A stretch of 18,215 nt of DNA from Anoxypelagibacter sp902613655. GTDB taxonomy: Bacteria > Pseudomonadota > Alphaproteobacteria > Pelagibacterales > Pelagibacteraceae. Shown piece by piece: positions 6,138 to 13,647 of this stretch (the stretch's first letter is position 1; each line of letters opens with the position of its first letter). The stretch spans positions 1-18,215 of the forward strand of contig CACMHR010000015.1 of the NCBI GenBank assembly GCA_902613655.1, given 5' to 3'. Made by a program: the position numbers and the translations under genes. The notes under the pieces are model-generated. The model saw only the letters and a program-made list of their open reading frames with translations. It had not been told where the DNA came from and did not search any database.

Positions 6138-7181
6138 ATGGGATTAGTTAAGATACCAAAAAGTGCGATTGAATTTTTTAAAAAAAATCAAGATGAAATT
6201 TTTAATTCAGGTAATCTATCTGAGGGACCGTGGATAGACAAATTATCAAATAAAATAAAAACTATCGCAGGAGTAAAAAATGCAATTCCAGTGAACTCTA
6301 ATGGGAGTGGGTTAGTCGCTTTGCTTTTAATTTTTAAAGAGTACTTTGGTAGAAGCGAGATAATGATTCAATCAAACACAATGTATGGGGTTAGAACAAT
6401 CTGTGGAACGGCGGGTTACAAAATTGTTAATTATATTAATTGTCGTTTAGAAACTTTAATGCCAAATATTCAAGATATTAAAGATTCAATAAATAATCAT
6501 AAAGGTAATTTGGATAATTTGGTGATTATGCTTAGTGATATTGGTGGCATTATAAATCCTGACATTGAAAAAATATCAAAATTTTGTAAGGAAAAAAATA
6601 TTTTACTTTTAGAGGACGCTGCTCATAGTTTTGGTTCAACTTTAAATAATAAATTTGCAGGCACATTTGGTGATGCGGGGGTTTACTCTTATTATTCTAC
6701 TAAAGCTATATTTGCTGGAGAAGGAGGGGTTGCTGTCACTAATAATGAAAAAATAGGAGGACTTTTAAAAGATTTCACAGCATACGACAGATTTAAACAA
6801 AAAATGCCAATTGGTTGCAATATAAGACTGTCGGAAATGCAAGCTCTCATGATCTTTTCTGTTGTTAATGAATACAAAACAATTATTAAGAATAAGTCTA
6901 AAATTGCAGAAAAATATATTGAAGAATGTGAAAAAGCAAAAATAAAATATATCGATCAAAATAAAAATTCAAATCTTGGAAATTACTATAAGTTTACGAT
7001 TATTTCCCCAAATGGAAATATTGATAAAGTGTTTCCGGGTATAAAAACTACTACTTCAAAAGTTTATGATTACGCTTTAGGTAGAAACAAAGAAATTCCA
7101 AAAAGACATTTATGCTTACCAATTTGGTATGATTTAGATAATACGATTTCTGACAAAGTTCTAAAAGAGTTAAAAAATTAA
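6138..7181 (+). CDS. DegT/DnrJ/EryC1-family PLP-dependent sugar aminotransferase
   Basis: The 347-residue product transfers an amino group, usually from glutamate, to a keto-sugar nucleotide. The PLP Schiff-base Lys is Lys189 in YYSTKAIFAGEGG (family form: SFxxxKxxxxGEGG), and Asp160 in LLLEDAAHSFGS pairs with the pyridine nitrogen. SNGSGLVALLL near residue 55 is the phosphate-binding region. The start is ATG 6138, 2 bases after the oxidoreductase stop. The last base pairs form a convergent junction with lepA: the TAA at 7179-7181 overlaps the lepA stop at 7178-7180 within TTAA. With the epimerase and FAD enzyme it suggests synthesis of an amino sugar for a surface polymer. The C-terminal region lacks some of the length of typical family members (about 370 residues) but no truncation is evident. 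Confidence 0.85.
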   Translation: MGLVKIPKSAIEFFKKNQDEIFNSGNLSEGPWIDKLSNKIKTIAGVKNAIPVNSNGSGLVALLLIFKEYFGRSEIMIQSNTMYGVRTICGTAGYKIVNYINCRLETLMPNIQDIKDSINNHKGNLDNLVIMLSDIGGIINPDIEKISKFCKEKNILLLEDAAHSFGSTLNNKFAGTFGDAGVYSYYSTKAIFAGEGGVAVTNNEKIGGLLKDFTAYDRFKQKMPIGCNIRLSEMQALMIFSVVNEYKTIIKNKSKIAEKYIEECEKAKIKYIDQNKNSNLGNYYKFTIISPNGNIDKVFPGIKTTTSKVYDYALGRNKEIPKRHLCLPIWYDLDNTISDKVLKELKN

Positions 7182-8986
7182 TTTTCCTTATTTATTTTTA
7201 GAACTCCAATAAAAGCTTCTTGTGGTATTTCAACTCTTCCAAATTGTTTGGCTCGGCTCTTCCCTTTCTTTTGCTTTTCGAGAAGTTTTCTTTTACGGTC
7301 TCTTGCTCCCCCGCCATGAATTTTTGTTAAAACATCTTTTTTAAATCCCTTTATGCTTTCTCTTGCTATAATTTTTCCTCCTATAGCTGCTTGAATAGGA
7401 ATCATAAAATTGTGCCTTGGAATTAAATCTTTGAGTTTTTCACAGACTAATCTTCCCTGACTTTGCGCAAATTCTTTATGTATTATCATGGACAAGGCGT
7501 CGACAGGTTCGTTGTTAACTAAAATACCAAGTTTGACTAAATCCCCCTCTTTATAACCTGTTATTTCATAATCAAAACTTGCATATCCACTCGTCATAGA
7601 TTTTAGTCTGTCATAAAAATCGAAAACAACTTCATTAAGTGGCAATTCATAAACTAAAACTGCTCTATTTCCTGAGTATGATAAATCTTTTTGGATACCT
7701 CTTTTATCCTGACAAATTTTGATTATTGATCCTAAGTACTCATCTGGAGTAATCACTGTAGCTTTAATCCATGGTTCCTCGATATATTTGATTTGTGAAG
7801 GATCAGGCATAGAAGATGGGTTTTGAAGATCCTCTGTCTCATTATTAATTTTTTTTAGTTTATAAACTACACCTGGGGTAGTAGTTATTAAATTAATATC
7901 AAATTCTCGCTCAAGTCTTTGAGTTATTATTTCTAGATGTAACAATCCTAAAAATCCGCATCTAAAACCTAAACCTAGTGCACTAGATGATTCTGCTTCA
8001 TAAGAAAAACTAGAATCATTTAATTTTAATTTTGCTAACCCATCTTTAAGTTTTTGATACTCTGAGCTATCAACCGGAAATAAACCACAAAAAACAACAG
8101 GCTTACTTGGTTTAAATCCTGGTAAAGGTTTTTCAATTGGATCGTTACTGTCACATATTGTATCTCCAACTTTAGTTTCTGATAGGCTTTTAATACCGGT
8201 AATAATAAAACCTATTTCGCCAGCACTTAACTCGTCAATGTCTTGGGCTTTAGGTGTAAAAATACCAACTTTTTCAATTTGATAGTCTCGATTTGTAGAC
8301 ATTAATTTAATTTTCATTCCTTTTCTTATCTTGCCATCAATAACTCTAACCAGTATTACAACACCAAGATAGCTGTCGTACCAACTATCAACTAATAAAG
8401 ATTTAAGCTTTGATGACAAATTTCCTTTTGGTGCAGGAAGATCTTTTACAATTGTTTCTAAAATTTCTTGGATGCCTTCTCCTGTTTTACCAGAGCAAGA
8501 GATAGCTTTCGAAGTATCTATCCCGATTACATCTTCGATCTGTTTTTTTACCTTTTCTACATCTGAGGCCGGCAAATCTATTTTATTTAATACTGGAATA
8601 ATATGATGATCTGAGTCTAGAGCCTGATATACGTTCGCCAAAGTCTGTGCTTCAACTCCTTGAGAACTATCAACAATTAGTACGGAACCCTCACAAGCAA
8701 GCAACGAACGACTTACCTCATAACTAAAATCAACATGTCCAGGTGTATCGATAATATTTAATTTATATGTATTCCCATCTTTTGATTTATAATTTAATTT
8801 AACCGTTTGGGCTTTAATAGTAATTCCTCTTTCTCTTTCAATATCCATAGAATCTAAAACTTGTTCTTTCATCTCTCTTTCTGAGAGACCACCACATGTT
8901 TGGATCATTCTGTCAGCAATTGTCGACTTTCCATGGTCGATATGTGCGATAATCGCAAAATTTCTTACTTTGTTGATATCTGACAT
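7178..8986 (-). CDS. lepA: Elongation factor 4 (LepA), back-translocating GTPase
   Basis: This 602-residue GTPase binds stalled or mistranslocated ribosomes and helps translation under stress. The G1 loop is AHIDHGKST (residues 14-22), switch II DTPGH is residues 80-84 and NKID is 134-137; the sequence then runs through EF-G-like domains 2, 3 and 5 to the LepA-specific C-terminal domain with RDRKRKLLEKQKKGKSRAK and VEIPQEAF. Length is normal (about 600). Its ATG overlaps the pheT stop by one base (TAATG on the minus strand), so it is translated as the last gene of the thrS-to-lepA operon rather than with a signal peptidase gene as in Escherichia coli. Its stop overlaps the aminotransferase stop on the other strand. 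Confidence 0.97.
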   Translation of the reverse strand: MSDINKVRNFAIIAHIDHGKSTIADRMIQTCGGLSEREMKEQVLDSMDIERERGITIKAQTVKLNYKSKDGNTYKLNIIDTPGHVDFSYEVSRSLLACEGSVLIVDSSQGVEAQTLANVYQALDSDHHIIPVLNKIDLPASDVEKVKKQIEDVIGIDTSKAISCSGKTGEGIQEILETIVKDLPAPKGNLSSKLKSLLVDSWYDSYLGVVILVRVIDGKIRKGMKIKLMSTNRDYQIEKVGIFTPKAQDIDELSAGEIGFIITGIKSLSETKVGDTICDSNDPIEKPLPGFKPSKPVVFCGLFPVDSSEYQKLKDGLAKLKLNDSSFSYEAESSSALGLGFRCGFLGLLHLEIITQRLEREFDINLITTTPGVVYKLKKINNETEDLQNPSSMPDPSQIKYIEEPWIKATVITPDEYLGSIIKICQDKRGIQKDLSYSGNRAVLVYELPLNEVVFDFYDRLKSMTSGYASFDYEITGYKEGDLVKLGILVNNEPVDALSMIIHKEFAQSQGRLVCEKLKDLIPRHNFMIPIQAAIGGKIIARESIKGFKKDVLTKIHGGGARDRKRKLLEKQKKGKSRAKQFGRVEIPQEAFIGVLKINKEN

Positions 8987-11388
8987 TAGGATCTTATTGT
9001 TCCACCAGTCTTGGTTTTGACAAGATTAATTATTTTTTGACTTACTTCGTTTAAATCTTTTTCTGAAAGAGTTTTTTCCATGGATTGAATTGTTACGTTC
9101 ACAGCTATTGATTTTTTTCCCTCGGGCATATTACCGCCCTCGAAGACATCAAATATTAAAACTTTTTTAATTAAATTCTTGTCGGCCTCGCTTATGATTT
9201 TTTCTACATCTCCTGCTTTATAATTTTTATCAATAACAAAAGCAAAGTCTCTTTCAGATTTTTGAAATTCAGAAACTGAATAGTTTCTTTTGTTTAGTCT
9301 ATATTTTTTTTTAGGTTCTGGTATATTCTTCAAAAAAATCTCAAATCCACAAATATTTCCCTCTTTTAAATCTAGATTTGAAACTATACCTGGATGTATT
9401 TCTCCGAAAAAAGCTAATTGTGGTCCGTTTAATGATTTTAGATTAACTGAGCCAGATCTTCCTGGATTATAATAGTCTTGTGTATTGTTACTTATAAACA
9501 AATCATCTTCATTTATTCCGAGCTCAACTAAAGTTTTTATCGCATCTGCTTTAACATCAAATACATCTATATCTCGAGCTCTTGAATCCCAGCTTTTCCG
9601 ATTTGCGACACCAGATTTTAAGCCACCTAAAACGGTCTGTTGTTCTCCAGGTTTGTTGCCAGAAAAAGTTGGTCCAATTTCAAATAATGAAAGATCTGGA
9701 TAACCTCTGTCCTGGTTTTTTTTTAAGTAAATAATTAAATTTGAAAATATTGATCTTCTTAATACATTTAGGTCACTTGAAATTGGATTTAATATTTCTA
9801 TTTCTTTTTTTCCTTGAGAGAACTGCTTGTCTATACGTGAGTCTGTAAAGGACCAGGTCACTGCTTCTAAATAACCTTTGCTAGCTACAGCTCTTTGAGA
9901 AAGGTGAAATAATTTCTGTTTAAAATTTAGAGTTTCTCTTGATCTTTTTCTCTCTGGATGAATTAATGAAATCTTATCAAAACCTTTTATTCTTATAAGT
10001 TCTTCTATAATATCTATGTCTTGCTTTACATCTGGCCTCCAAGAAGGAATTTCGATTTTAAAATTCTTTTTTGAAACTTTTGTTTTAAAACCTAATGAAT
10101 TAAGTATTTTTTTAGTTTCGCTCGGCGAGATTGGAATTCCTATAACTTTTTTAAATTTATTACTATCGATTTCAATTATTCGCTTATTTATATTTGTTTT
10201 ACCAACTAAAGAAAATTTGCTTGCTTCTCCTCCACAAATTTTAATAATTAGACCTGTAGCTAACTCGAGACCTTCTTTGATAGAATTTGGATCAATTCCC
10301 CTTTCAAATCTATATTTTGCATCAGTATCAATGTCTAAAGAGTTGGCGGTCCTTCTTACAGAAGATGGATAAAAATACGCCGACTCTAATAGTATATTTT
10401 TTGTTTCAAATTCAGTTCCTGAACGAGTACCTCCAATAATTCCCCCCAGTCCTAACGCGCCTGATTTATCAGAAATAACACACATGTTATTTTTAAGCTT
10501 ATACTTTTTACCATCTAATGCTTCGAAGCTTTCTTCAGGTCTTGAATTTCGTACTATAATTTCCTTATCTATTTTATTTGCATCATAAGCATGCAGAGGT
10601 CTATTTAGATCCAACATTACATAATTTGTAATATCAACAACTGCGGATATTGGTTTTAAACCAATAGAAATTATTTTTTCTTTTAACCATTTTGGGCTTT
10701 CTTTATTTTTTATGTTTCTTATATAGCAAGCACCAAACGACATACATCCCTGATTTTTTTCTTTTGTAATAGAAATTTTCATAGGCTGAGAAAAATTTTG
10801 TTTAAATTTGATTTTTTTAAGATTAGAAAGTTTTCCTAAACCCGTTGAAGCTAAGTCTCTGGCTATTCCTCTAACCCCTAAACAATCTGGTCTGTTTGGT
10901 GTTATTGATAAATCTATTGACTTTTCACCTTTGCTCTTAAAAAAGTTTTTTCCAATATCCTTATTTCTATTCTTCAGCTCAACAATTCCATCACTTTCAT
11001 CTGAAATATTAAGTTCACTTTCAGAACACAACATGCCATGAGACTCTACGCCCCTGATTTTAGCTACTTTCATTTTCATTTTTGTTTTGGGAATTATTGT
11101 TCCGGGAGGCGCATAAACAGTTATCAGGCCGTCTCTAGCATTTGCAGCGCCACAAACAACTTTATAGGTATTACTGTTACCCAAACTGACTTCGCAAAGT
11201 TTTAGTTTGTCTGCATTAGGATGTTTTTCTGCTTTTAAAACTTTTGCAATTTTAAAAGCAGATAGTTCACTTTGACTTTCTTTTATCCCCTCGACTTCAA
11301 GGCCAATATCAGTAAGTTTATCTATTATTTTTCCCAAATTTGCATTAGTAACTAAATGATCTTTAAGCCAGGATAAAGTGATTATCAT
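8986..11388 (-). CDS. pheT: Phenylalanyl-tRNA synthetase beta subunit
   Basis: The 800-residue beta chain pairs with PheS in an alpha2-beta2 enzyme that charges tRNA-Phe; beta carries editing and tRNA-binding functions. Visible parts are the EMAP-type tRNA-binding domain near residues 40-150 (FKIAKVLKAEKHPNADKLKLCEV), the B3/B4 editing region with CLGVRGIARDLAS and EALDGKKY, the B5 region ending IPSWRPDVKQDIDIIEELIRI, and the C-terminal anticodon-binding (FDX-ACB) domain from about residue 706 (FQKSERDFAFVID) to the end. Length is as usual for bacterial PheT. The start overlaps the pheS stop by 4 bases (ATGA), typical coupling that keeps the two chains balanced; the end overlaps lepA by one base. 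Confidence 0.97.
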   Translation of the reverse strand: MIITLSWLKDHLVTNANLGKIIDKLTDIGLEVEGIKESQSELSAFKIAKVLKAEKHPNADKLKLCEVSLGNSNTYKVVCGAANARDGLITVYAPPGTIIPKTKMKMKVAKIRGVESHGMLCSESELNISDESDGIVELKNRNKDIGKNFFKSKGEKSIDLSITPNRPDCLGVRGIARDLASTGLGKLSNLKKIKFKQNFSQPMKISITKEKNQGCMSFGACYIRNIKNKESPKWLKEKIISIGLKPISAVVDITNYVMLDLNRPLHAYDANKIDKEIIVRNSRPEESFEALDGKKYKLKNNMCVISDKSGALGLGGIIGGTRSGTEFETKNILLESAYFYPSSVRRTANSLDIDTDAKYRFERGIDPNSIKEGLELATGLIIKICGGEASKFSLVGKTNINKRIIEIDSNKFKKVIGIPISPSETKKILNSLGFKTKVSKKNFKIEIPSWRPDVKQDIDIIEELIRIKGFDKISLIHPERKRSRETLNFKQKLFHLSQRAVASKGYLEAVTWSFTDSRIDKQFSQGKKEIEILNPISSDLNVLRRSIFSNLIIYLKKNQDRGYPDLSLFEIGPTFSGNKPGEQQTVLGGLKSGVANRKSWDSRARDIDVFDVKADAIKTLVELGINEDDLFISNNTQDYYNPGRSGSVNLKSLNGPQLAFFGEIHPGIVSNLDLKEGNICGFEIFLKNIPEPKKKYRLNKRNYSVSEFQKSERDFAFVIDKNYKAGDVEKIISEADKNLIKKVLIFDVFEGGNMPEGKKSIAVNVTIQSMEKTLSEKDLNEVSQKIINLVKTKTGGTIRS

Positions 11389-12440
11389 CTGCTCAGACCT
11401 CTATAGTTTGTTGGAACATCTAAAGGGTCAAATCCAAAATAATTTAACCATCGAAAATCAGCTTCAAAAAAAGATCTAAGATCGTTTATTCCGTATTTTA
11501 ACATTGCAAGTCTATCTATTCCCATTCCAAATGCATAACCCTGAAATTTTTTTGTATCAACTTTGACATTTTTTAAAACATTTGGATGAACCATCCCGCA
11601 GCCTAATATCTCAAGCCACTTATCACCCTCACCAACAATAATTCTTCCATTTTCTAATCTATAGCCAATATCAACTTCTGCTGAAGGTTCAGTAAATGGA
11701 AAATGGCTAGGTCTAAATCGCATTTTAATCTTTTTAACCTCAAAAAATTCTTTAATGAAGTAGTCTAAACATCCTTTTAAATGACCCATGGTGATATCTT
11801 TGTCTATGTGTAGTCCTTCAAGCTGATGAAACATTGGTGCATGAGTTTGGTCGCTATCACAACGATAAGTTCTGCCTGGTACAATAATTTTAAATGGAGG
11901 CTTACCATTTAACATCGTTCTAATTTGAACTGGTGATGTATGTGTTCTAAGCAATATTTTTTTATTATTATCTAAATAAAAAGTATCGTGCATATCTCTA
12001 GCTGGATGATCTTCTGGAGTATTTAAAGCTGTAAAATTATTATATTCACTTTCAACATCTGGCCCTTCAGCTACAGAGAAACCTATTTCTGAAAATATTG
12101 ATGAGATCTCGTCGATTACTTGTGAAACAGGGTGTATTTTACCACTTGGTCTTTCCCGAGCTGGTAAAGTTACATCAACTTTATTTTTTTGTAGTTTTTG
12201 GTTTATTTCTAAATTTTCTAATTCTTTAAATTTGTTATTAATGGCTTCGGTAATTTTTTGTTTTTCATTATTTAATGAAGAAGCTCGAACTTTTCTTTCA
12301 TTTTCATCAAGCGAACCAAGTTTTTTAAATTCCAGATTAATTTGACTGTTTTTTCCTAAAAATTGAGATTTAAGATTTTGCAATTCTAACTTGTCTTTTG
12401 CTTGTGATACTTTCTGAATTAATTCTCGTAAATCTACCAT
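11385..12440 (-). CDS. pheS: Phenylalanyl-tRNA synthetase alpha subunit
   Basis: The 351-residue alpha chain is the catalytic class II synthetase subunit. The first 90 residues form the charged coiled-coil arm that contacts tRNA. Class II motif 2 is in the stretch KIKMRFRPSHFPFTEPSAEV, and motif 3 is GMGIDRLAMLKYGI near the C terminus; ATP/Phe pocket residues lie in DTFYL, TSPVQIRTM and QLEGLHID. Length is normal for alphaproteobacteria. No Shine-Dalgarno sequence is seen before ATG 12440; instead a small hairpin lies directly upstream (12443-12460), and its gap to rplT is the largest but one within the operon (41 bases). Control in this gap is possible. Confidence 0.97.
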   Translation of the reverse strand: MVDLRELIQKVSQAKDKLELQNLKSQFLGKNSQINLEFKKLGSLDENERKVRASSLNNEKQKITEAINNKFKELENLEINQKLQKNKVDVTLPARERPSGKIHPVSQVIDEISSIFSEIGFSVAEGPDVESEYNNFTALNTPEDHPARDMHDTFYLDNNKKILLRTHTSPVQIRTMLNGKPPFKIIVPGRTYRCDSDQTHAPMFHQLEGLHIDKDITMGHLKGCLDYFIKEFFEVKKIKMRFRPSHFPFTEPSAEVDIGYRLENGRIIVGEGDKWLEILGCGMVHPNVLKNVKVDTKKFQGYAFGMGIDRLAMLKYGINDLRSFFEADFRWLNYFGFDPLDVPTNYRGLSR

Positions 12441-12442
12441 TG

Positions 12443-12479
12443 GTTAGTTTTTACTCTAACTTTGTGTAAGAAAAAACAA
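12443..12479 (-). promoter_or_regulatory. rplT-pheS gap with small hairpin and possible mini-leader
   Basis: On the minus strand the bases 12460-12443 form GTTAG / 8-base loop / CTAAC, two bases before the pheS start, so the hairpin could mask the start site. Just upstream, TTG (12479-12477) opens TTG TTT TTT CTT ACA CAA AGT TAG, a seven-codon frame with two Phe codons that ends in the hairpin's first arm. Escherichia coli has a Phe-rich leader (pheM) at the same position between rplT and pheS. There is no T-run, so classical attenuation is not shown; chance is a strong alternative in T-rich DNA. Confidence 0.2.
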
Positions 12480-12481
12480 TT

Positions 12482-12838
12482 TTATTTTATTGATAACTGA
12501 ACTTTTTTAACAAGGGATTTGAAAGCTTCTGGATTATTATAAGCTAAATCAGCTAAAACTTTTCGGTCTAATTTTATCTTTGACTTGCTTAAACCACTAA
12601 TAAATTTTGAATATGTCATTCCTTCTTCCCTAACACCTGCATTTATTCTTTGAATCCAAAGTGATCTAAATTCTCTTTTTTTTGCTCTTCTATCTCTATA
12701 GGCATATTGCATGGCTTTTTCCATTGCTTGCCTAGCTACACGAATTGTATTTTTTCTTCTTCCGAATTGACCCTTAACAAATTTTAGAACTTTCTTGTGC
12801 CGTGCCCTACTTACTACTCCTCTTTTAGTTCTAGACAT
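12482..12838 (-). CDS. rplT: 50S ribosomal protein L20
   Basis: The 118-residue basic protein starts MSRTKRGVVSRARHKKVLK and contains the conserved DRRAKKREFRSLWIQRINAG block; it binds 23S rRNA early in large-subunit assembly. In Gammaproteobacteria and Firmicutes L20 represses its own operon by binding the mRNA near rpmI. Here AAGAGG at 12849-12844, inside the end of rpmI, is a clear ribosome binding site 5 bases before the ATG, and the rpmI stop is one base away, so coupling is expected. Length is the family norm. Confidence 0.98.
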   Translation of the reverse strand: MSRTKRGVVSRARHKKVLKFVKGQFGRRKNTIRVARQAMEKAMQYAYRDRRAKKREFRSLWIQRINAGVREEGMTYSKFISGLSKSKIKLDRKVLADLAYNNPEAFKSLVKKVQLSIK

Positions 12839-12839
12839 A

Positions 12840-13046
12840 TCAGCCTCTTAAACTATATGGCATATAAGATTTTACTATTTTAGAATCTTGTTTAGTCATT
12901 ATAGTTGTTCCTCGTTGTTTTCTTATTTGAGAATTTGTTCTCTTAATCATACCATGTCTCTTTCCTGCTTGGGGCATTTTAACTTTACCAGATTTTGTAA
13001 GTTTAAATCTTTTTTTCGCTGAGCTCTTAGTTTTTAATTTTGGCAT
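12840..13046 (-). CDS. rpmI: 50S ribosomal protein L35
   Basis: The 68-residue product starts MPKLKTKSSAKKRFK, the near-universal L35 N terminus, and includes GKRHGMIKRTNSQIRKQRG. The frame can be extended two codons to TTG 13052, but the family start fixes ATG 13046. It is separated from infC by 55 bases, the widest gap inside the operon. That gap contains AAGGA far upstream (about 28 bases before the ATG) and no well-placed Shine-Dalgarno sequence, so it may hold an RNA control element; I could not make out a convincing fold. Confidence 0.97.
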   Translation of the reverse strand: MPKLKTKSSAKKRFKLTKSGKVKMPQAGKRHGMIKRTNSQIRKQRGTTIMTKQDSKIVKSYMPYSLRG

Positions 13047-13101
13047 GGTCAAGCAGTTATATATAGATTGTTTTTCCTTATCAAGATTTTTTTAATCCAA
13101 G

Positions 13102-13647
13102 CTAATTAGGCTGAATTATCATTATCATTTGTCTGCCTTCAAATTTGGGTCTTACCTCGACTTGTCCTATTTCCTTTGTATCAGTAATTATTCTTTCCAT
13201 GAGATCTTTACCCAGCTGAATGTGTTGCATTTCTCTGCCCTTAAACTTAACAGTAAATTTTACTTTGTCACCTTTGGTTAGGAACTTTTTAGCGTTTTTA
13301 ATTTTAAAATTATAATCATGTACTTCTGTTCCAGGTCTGAGTTTTAATTCTTTTAAATTAGAAATTCTCTGATTTTTTTTTGCTTTATTAGCTTTTTTTT
13401 GCAAATCATATTTGTATTTTCCAATATCCATTATTTTACAAACTGGTGGATTTGCATTTGGTGATATTTCGATTAGGTCCAGCCCTTCTCCCTTGGCGGC
13501 TTCAATTGCTTTTTTTATAGGTAAAACTCCAAGATTTTCCCCTGTGCTATTTATTACTTGTACATCAAGACTTCTAATTCTTTCATTAGTTCTAGGGCCT
13601 TGAAATTTTGTTCTTCTCTGGAAATAATTTGATTTTGGTTTGTGCAC
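13102..13647 (-). CDS. infC: Translation initiation factor IF-3
   Basis: The 181-residue product keeps 30S and 50S subunits apart and checks the start codon. The N-terminal domain has FQGPRTNERIRS and ISPNANPPVCKIMDIGKYKY; the lysine-rich linker follows, then the C-terminal domain with KVKFTVKFKGREMQH and VEVRPKFEGRQMIMI. Length matches the family. The only reasonable start is GTG at 13647-13645, since no ATG occurs before the conserved PVCKIMDIG. It directly abuts the thrS stop (TAA then GTG, no gap), and no Shine-Dalgarno sequence is visible. A weak start fits the known self-control of IF-3 genes, which in Escherichia coli uses AUU, but this is inference here. Confidence 0.97.
   Translation of the reverse strand: MHKPKSNYFQRRTKFQGPRTNERIRSLDVQVINSTGENLGVLPIKKAIEAAKGEGLDLIEISPNANPPVCKIMDIGKYKYDLQKKANKAKKNQRISNLKELKLRPGTEVHDYNFKIKNAKKFLTKGDKVKFTVKFKGREMQHIQLGKDLMERIITDTKEIGQVEVRPKFEGRQMIMIIQPN

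Noticed and set aside
10016..10372. Long plus-strand ORF opposite pheT (118 codons), and similar ones at 9290-9703 and 10808-11041
   Set aside because: They lie wholly inside the well-supported pheT gene on the opposite strand, have no ribosome binding site or recognisable motif, and are expected as shadows of a long conserved gene.
13047..13101. L20-binding leader or other ribosomal protein RNA switch in the infC-rpmI gap
   Set aside because: The position is right for such control in other bacteria, but I found only 4-bp stems around A-rich loops, too weak to report as an RNA element.
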